Shown here: positions 60,133 to 64,000 of the stretch, piece after piece
Position numbering within the stretch: the stretch's first letter is position 1
How the letters are laid out: every line of letters starts with the position of its first letter
Assembly (NCBI GenBank): GCA_964035015.1
Contig: OZ036006.1
Location: 3,252,234-3,316,233, forward strand
DNA: 64,000 nucleotides
Direction of reading: 5' to 3'
Source of the DNA: Corallium rubrum
Lineage: Eukaryota > Cnidaria > Anthozoa > Scleralcyonacea > Coralliidae
Notes under the pieces: generated by a model
Databases searched by the model: none
Seen by the model: the letters and a program-made list of their open reading frames with translations, nothing else
What the model was told of the DNA's origin: nothing
Position numbers and translations under genes: made by a program

Positions 60133-60684
60133 GACTTGTTTTCTTTTTAAACATCTCTCAGTAACCCGCTGGCGGAGGTATACATGCATGCAGTCTCGAA
60201 GTGCCCTCTTTGTTATCAAATAAAGACATCATCATAATTTTGTTAAAAATATCAAAGCCAAGACAATTACTTTGAAAAGCGTGAACTAACATTTCAAATT
60301 TTAACCGTTATGTTTGTAATTTTATACTTGTTGTTTTAGTCAACCTTATGCATGTATATAAAGTCTTTGTATTTGTAATAATTAAATCACTCTGATCTGA
60401 AGATGTTTCATGTAGCGACGAACCGTTTAATAGTTCCAAAAATATTTTCACTTTCCATTTCTTCAATGTTATTGGCTTTTTCAAAGTAATTGTCTGGGCT
60501 TTAATATTTTTAACAAAATTACGTTCTCCGCCTGGAATCTCTGTCTCGTTATTTTAAAGGAGAGACATAATCAGTTAAGCTATACCTCATTCTCATCATC
60601 TTCTTTGCCAAACCCAAAAGGAGATGCCAACGAGGAAACCATGACAAGGACCAGAAGAAAACATGAGATGTAAAATGACTTCAT
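56255..60684 (-). CDS. Secreted six-cysteine (inhibitor-cystine-knot type) peptide precursor, three exons
   Basis: Exons 60684-60586, 57246-57125 and 56291-56255 join in frame (phases 0 and 2) to an 85-residue precursor. Exon 1 holds a clear signal peptide (MKSFYISCFLLVL.. cleavable at about residue 20) and an acidic propeptide start. Exon 2 ends in the Cys-rich domain. Exon 3 supplies the last two cysteines and a C-terminal Gly-Lys-Lys before the stop, a classic amidation signal. Cysteine spacing C-x6-C-x12-CC-x4-C-x4-C fits the knottin framework. Such peptides are secreted toxins, channel modulators or defence peptides; which applies here cannot be told. A UTR acceptor (TTTTTTAG) lies just upstream of the ATG. 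Intron 2 is mostly a pentanucleotide array. I assign no toxin name. Confidence 0.75.
56382..57095. repeat. Three-zone pentanucleotide array in intron 2 of the knottin gene
   Basis: (CAAGT)n 56382-56475, (GCAGT)n 56476-56870 with TGCAT and ACAGT variants, (CCAGT)n 56885-57095. Each zone differs from the next by one or two bases. Open frames up to 202 codons are artefacts. Confidence 0.95.
57288..57420 (-). repeat. Dispersed repeat, inverse copy of the 10313 and 13716 repeats
   Basis: Contains the inverse of TTTACCAGCCAC..CTTTGCTCTATCTAAAACAC and, further on, GAAAGACTGCTCGAAGCGTC. Confidence 0.55.
57470..58266. mobile_element. PIF/Harbinger-like MITE, TSD TAA
   Basis: CCCGTTTACACGATGCCGGT near the left end and its inverse near the right (ACCGGCATCGTGTAAACGGG) are flanked by TAA (57467-57469, 58267-58269). 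The inner region repeats TTTACACGATACCGGCAC and ATACCGGCGTG. It lies in intron 1 of the knottin gene. Confidence 0.85.
58267..59265. other. No gene seen (intron 1 of the knottin gene)
   Basis: AT-rich sequence; no repeat or coding structure that I can support. Confidence 0.4.
59266..59402. repeat. Foldback with CACTTAATGTCTG arms
   Basis: CACTTAATGTCTG..CCCGAGGGAAACAGTTAGTTT is mirrored by AAACTAACTGTTTCCCGAGGG..CAGACATTAAGTG. A second, smaller foldback (GCGGGCAA / TTGCCCGC) lies at about 59672-59742. Confidence 0.85.
59800..60131. repeat. Dispersed repeat (also 17830-18170) and (TA)n
   Basis: GATATCTCACA..ACTGCACAGGTTTTC and TTGATCGTAGATCAAGGAC match 18025-18110. (TA)n is at 60066-60131. 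Confidence 0.65.
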
Positions 60685-61023
60685 TTTTTTTGTCGACACT
60701 AAAAAAGAGAGAACGAAAGAATGACAAGATATATCCTAACACTATATTCAGTGGTGGCTACACACACTAATATTTCTAACAGCACACAGATTATCCGTCG
60801 TAGAACAGATCTGCATGGAGGTGGAGAGATGAACGACCAACATTTACAGCAGCACAACTCTTGAATATATTTGACTGAGACACTTTAGTACAGTTAGTAT
60901 ATAGCAGCTACTGGTTATAACGTAGTCATTCTTAAAGTCATTCGGGCACAATGAACGTCCATTCTTTTGCCTCAGTAATATAACTGAAGGTATACTCGCT
61001 GAAGTGGAGTTATATAGCTATAA

Positions 61024-61160
61024 CTGAGGCCACGTCCACACGTATACGTTTTACTAGCGTTTTCATATTGTTTCAGGTAATGAGACCATTGTTTTCTGCT
61101 CCCCTGAGGACCGAGAACAATATAAAAACGCTATGAAAACGCATATGTGTGCACGTGGTC
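61024..61160. mobile_element. MITE with GGCCACGTCCACACG-type ends
   Basis: GAGGCCACGTCCACACGTAT near the left and ATGTGTGCACGTGGTCTGAC near the right are inverse, with TATTG / CAATA and CGCTA motifs pairing inside. Confidence 0.7.
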
Positions 61161-61302
61161 TGACAGACGTGAGGAACAAGATAATATATATGTCTTTATA
61201 TTCTCTTCTGCGGCGCAGAGATATTTATCCAATTATCCAATAGAACTTGATAATTCCACACTATTGAAATTTTAAATTTGATAATGCCATGAACCTAGTA
61301 CA

Positions 61303-61483
61303 GAGCGTTTTCATCTTACGTCCCGGCGGCCAAATTGGTGTACCAAAACAATGAAATGGCGGCCATGCATGCATATCATATTGGTGTACGGTATGGGAAT
61401 TAGCTCTTTCTTATTCAAATATTTCGTATTGTTTCACCACCCCCAATGGGCCACCGATCACGTGAGTGAAAACGCTCTATTTC
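61303..61483 (+). mobile_element. Repeat with GAGCGTTTTCA inverted ends (inverse of 6372-6545)
   Basis: GAGCGTTTTCATCTTACGTC and CACGTGAGTGAAAACGCTC bound the unit, which includes ATGGCGGCCATGCATGC and CAATACGAAATATTTGAAT in inverse. Confidence 0.7.
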
Positions 61484-61865
61484 CCTCATCGCTCATGCAA
61501 GAGGGAAATTTTTCCTTTGTCTTCGAATTTTCCCGTGCATGTTGATGAGGGAAAATTAGAAGTGACAAAGAAATCTTTTGTCTTCCTCTAAATTTCCCGC
61601 TTGCATATATTTTCCCTCATCAACATGCATGCACGGGAAAATTAGATGCAACTTCTCTGATCAACCGTGTAAATTTCCTGTCGGTTATAAGATTCTCAAA
61701 GTTTTCCTCGGCGATCATAATATTACAAACTAATACCATGTATGACTTTTCGGGAAATTAGTGATTAAATTTCCTCGGGAAGATTTATAAAAGTCCTTGG
61801 GCCGCACAAATGTTCCCTCGGCGGGGGGAAATTTAATCGCTAATTTCCCGAAAAGTCATGTTGTT
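61484..61865. repeat. Two adjacent foldbacks
   Basis: TTCCCTCATC..GAGGGAAA segments at 61480-61650 (arms with TTTTCCCTCATCAACATGCA) and AACATG..ATGACTTTTCGGGAAATTAG at 61735-61860. Confidence 0.65.
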
Positions 61866-62927
61866 ACTTATAGGCTAATAATTTTTGCGTATAATTTACT
61901 AAATTTAGCAACGTGTATCCTTTATTTCGGGCCATGATTGAGATGTGGTTGAAATGAAGTTATACGTATATACAAGTGGCACATTTGTGAGCTTGGTGTA
62001 ATGTAATTTTCCGATATCTTTCAGGCCCCGATGGAAAGCTGGGTTTTTCGTCCATTTTATGTAAAGAAGTATATAGCATGAAATCATATTTACAGTTACA
62101 ATATGTTTTAATTTTCAACTAACCTTAAAACACAATGCAGAGTACTGTAATCTTTGCTTCAGGAATCAGTTTTCAAAACTTCAGATCTGGGGTTTTTTCC
62201 TTGATCTTATAAAATGTTGGGTTTTTTCCAACTAACTCAATATCAACAATCTGATAGGCCGAATTAAGTTGTTTTTCTTACTTGTTTGGGAAACATATGG
62301 AAAGATAATTCAAAAAAATAGAGTGCTGAGTATAATAGGCAGTGTTTTAATATACTCACAGACTAGAGAATTAAGTAAAAAGATGATAAACTGTCAAGAT
62401 TTTTAGTAACAATATTAACTTTGCGAGCCATTTCTTCACGTGAGAATGGATTTGTTAAAATTGTACGTCAAACGACAATTTTTAATGAGTTATTTTGTTC
62501 GGATCTTACAAGGTAATATCATTTACAGTTTTTCTTTTCCTTTCTTCGTTGTTGAGATATTTTAGTCGGAAATTAAACACCTTGACGTCACATGTGCTAG
62601 CTGATGTGCATAATGAGTCATCGGAGAAAATTACATATCTTTGCTATTATTAAACCAAATTAATTCAAAGGAAGCATGTAGGTACGTTTTTCCCAAAACA
62701 CCAGACATGTAGATTTTCAGGTGATCATGTTGAATAATAGTAAAGATATATAACTTTTTCGATAACTGTGGCGGAAACGAAAAAGTGCAAAAATGTTACT
62801 TTGTCATTTTAGCTAAGTGTTCTTTTCAGAGATTAAGACCTTTTAGTTTATACTTTGGTTTAATCTTAAAACATCTGTCAGGATGTATTACGGTTTATAC
62901 ATAGAGGATATTACACGGTGGTGCGAA
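61866..62927. other. No gene seen; one dispersed repeat
   Basis: 62640-62775 (CATGTAGATTTTCAGGTGAT..) matches 25495-25660. The remainder shows nothing that I can support. Confidence 0.4.
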
Positions 62928-63045
62928 GATATGAATTTTATCTTCGAGTGGTGAAAACAATATTTTACGAATGAGCGTAGCGAATGAATAAAATATCGTT
63001 TTTACCACGAGAAGATAAAATTCGTATCTTCAAGCCAGCGAGTAA
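62928..63045. repeat. Foldback with GAAGATA..TTTTATCTTC arms
   Basis: GAAGATATGAATTTTATCTTC is followed by its inverse GAAGATAAAATTCGTATCTTC, with AATATTTTAC / AAAATATCG in the inner arms. Confidence 0.75.
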
Positions 63046-63215
63046 TTTTCTTTTTATTATATAGATTCAATGCAAACAGAAGTAAAATTCTTAATGACGT
63101 CATCGATATCTTCACCAGTGAGGGTATGGAAAATACGACACTGCATATTTTCTAATAAAACACTCGCCAATATGGCCACCGTGATGTCAGATGAAAACCA
63201 AGAATGTACGCGTGT

Positions 63216-63336
63216 TTAAAATTTATTTCTACTAATACCATTTTCACTGACATCAAACTAGGTTGTATTAGCCTCATACGGTCTGGTTTGACGTCAGTTT
63301 AGGTTATATTAGTAGAAATAAATTTTAACGAGGTTT
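63216..63336. repeat. Foldback with TTAAAATTTATTTCTACTAA arms
   Basis: Left arm TTTAAAATTTATTTCTACTA; right arm TAGTAGAAATAAATTTTAA. Partial inner pairing: TGACATCAAACTAGG / GTTTGACGTCA. Confidence 0.8.
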
Positions 63337-63346
63337 GATAGGCGAG

Positions 63347-63620
63347 TTTCAGGGTGTTGCGCGCGCATCATTTTTCAAAAAAACTGGCAAGCTCCCCTCA
63401 AAGTAAACATACTATTTAAAATAAACAAAGTATAGATACAGTTTCTGGATATTTAACACTGTTATTCTGCTGTTGTTGGCTCGCTAGCAAGTCTGTTTGC
63501 AATTGCTTACGTTGTAGAGAGCCCGCCAAGAGCCGCCAAGAGCCCGCCAAGAGCCCGCCAAGAGCCCGCCAATTCCTTTCCAAAATAATGCGCGCGCAAC
63601 ACCCTGAAACTCGCTTATTG
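63347..63620. mobile_element. MITE with GCGAGTTTCAGGGTGTTGCG ends
   Basis: GCGAGTTTCAGGGTGTTGCG at the left, inverse at the right. A decamer-type array (GAGCCCGCCAA)n lies at about 63518-63572. Confidence 0.8.
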
Positions 63621-63893
63621 TTAACAAGACGCCTGAATCGAAGGCCTCTCAGCCTCCGAAGAGGCTCTACACCGCGCTAGTAAAGGTGAGAGTGGGGCGA
63701 GGAAAGACCAGATCGAAGGCTGAATGTGGATCAAGACAGTCGTCAGTCACATCTGGTCGTTATTTTAAAAACTACAGTCAGTCAGTCTCTTTCGAAAGCT
63801 ACCAATAATGTGCAAGAACACCTTGATCAAAAGGCAAAGCTGTTCAACTTTTTGTCCAACTCCAAAAACAAAATGAGCAAAGAACTTACAGTC
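63605..63893 (+). pseudogene. Duplicated coding-like fragment, copy B (pairs with 5694-6045)
   Basis: Plus-strand match to the minus strand at 5694-6045. An open frame of 65 codons (63726-63923) covers part of it. It is interrupted relative to copy A and abuts a Harbinger-like MITE. Confidence 0.4.
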
Positions 63894-63897
63894 TTAA

Positions 63898-64000
63898 GGG
63901 GGCGATTACATGGACCGGGCTAGCCCGGTTTACCGAGCTAGCTCGGTTAACCTGGCCTGCTTTATATATAAAACGCATGTTGTTCTAACATTTCGATTAC
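63898..64000. mobile_element. Start of a PIF/Harbinger-like MITE, cut by the window end
   Basis: GGGGGCGATTACATGGACC after TAA, then CCCGGTTTACCG palindromes, matching the left end of 39013-39593. Confidence 0.8.

Overview
The window is animal nuclear DNA that is AT-rich and loaded with transposons and simple repeats. I infer an anthozoan cnidarian, probably a sea anemone or relative. The reasons are intron-rich conserved genes (PheRS beta, CENP-S), a short secreted cystine-knot peptide gene, Penelope-like retroelements, a HIRAN-like ORF inside a DNA transposon, and very many small foldback/MITE elements. The species call is inference only; no marker gene settles it.

Three multi-exon genes lie on the minus strand, read from high to low coordinates: a secreted six-cysteine (knottin-type) peptide (60684-56255, 3 exons), FARSB, the beta subunit of cytosolic phenylalanyl-tRNA synthetase (52740-26821, 21 exons, all assembled in phase, 593 residues), and CENPS/MHF1 (24693-21858, five exons found, last exon missing). 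One plus-strand gene (13993-17741, 3 phase-1 exons) encodes an unrecognised type II membrane protein with a Tyr/Pro-rich cytoplasmic repeat. A zinc-finger-like ORF pair lies at 18927-19483. None of the four spliced genes is an obvious functional partner of another.

The rest is mobile DNA. Region 1-13.5 kb holds hAT MITEs with exact 8-bp target duplications, a decayed Penelope-like element (7.4-9.2 kb), a CR1/L2-type LINE tail (9.5-10.3 kb) and a 1.5-kb palindrome made of two Penelope endonuclease ends. Introns of the membrane-protein gene, FARSB and the peptide gene carry nested hAT, Mutator-like and PIF/Harbinger-like elements, an intact pogo/Tigger-like transposon with two divergent ORFs (43467-46014), tRNA-derived repeats, satellites and microsatellites. 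In several FARSB introns almost the whole intron is a single repeat or element.

Items most worth a second look: the two-gene pogo-like transposon; an apparent U12-type AT-AA intron in FARSB; the knottin gene; and a dispersed hairpin repeat whose arm sequences differ between copies but stay complementary within each copy.
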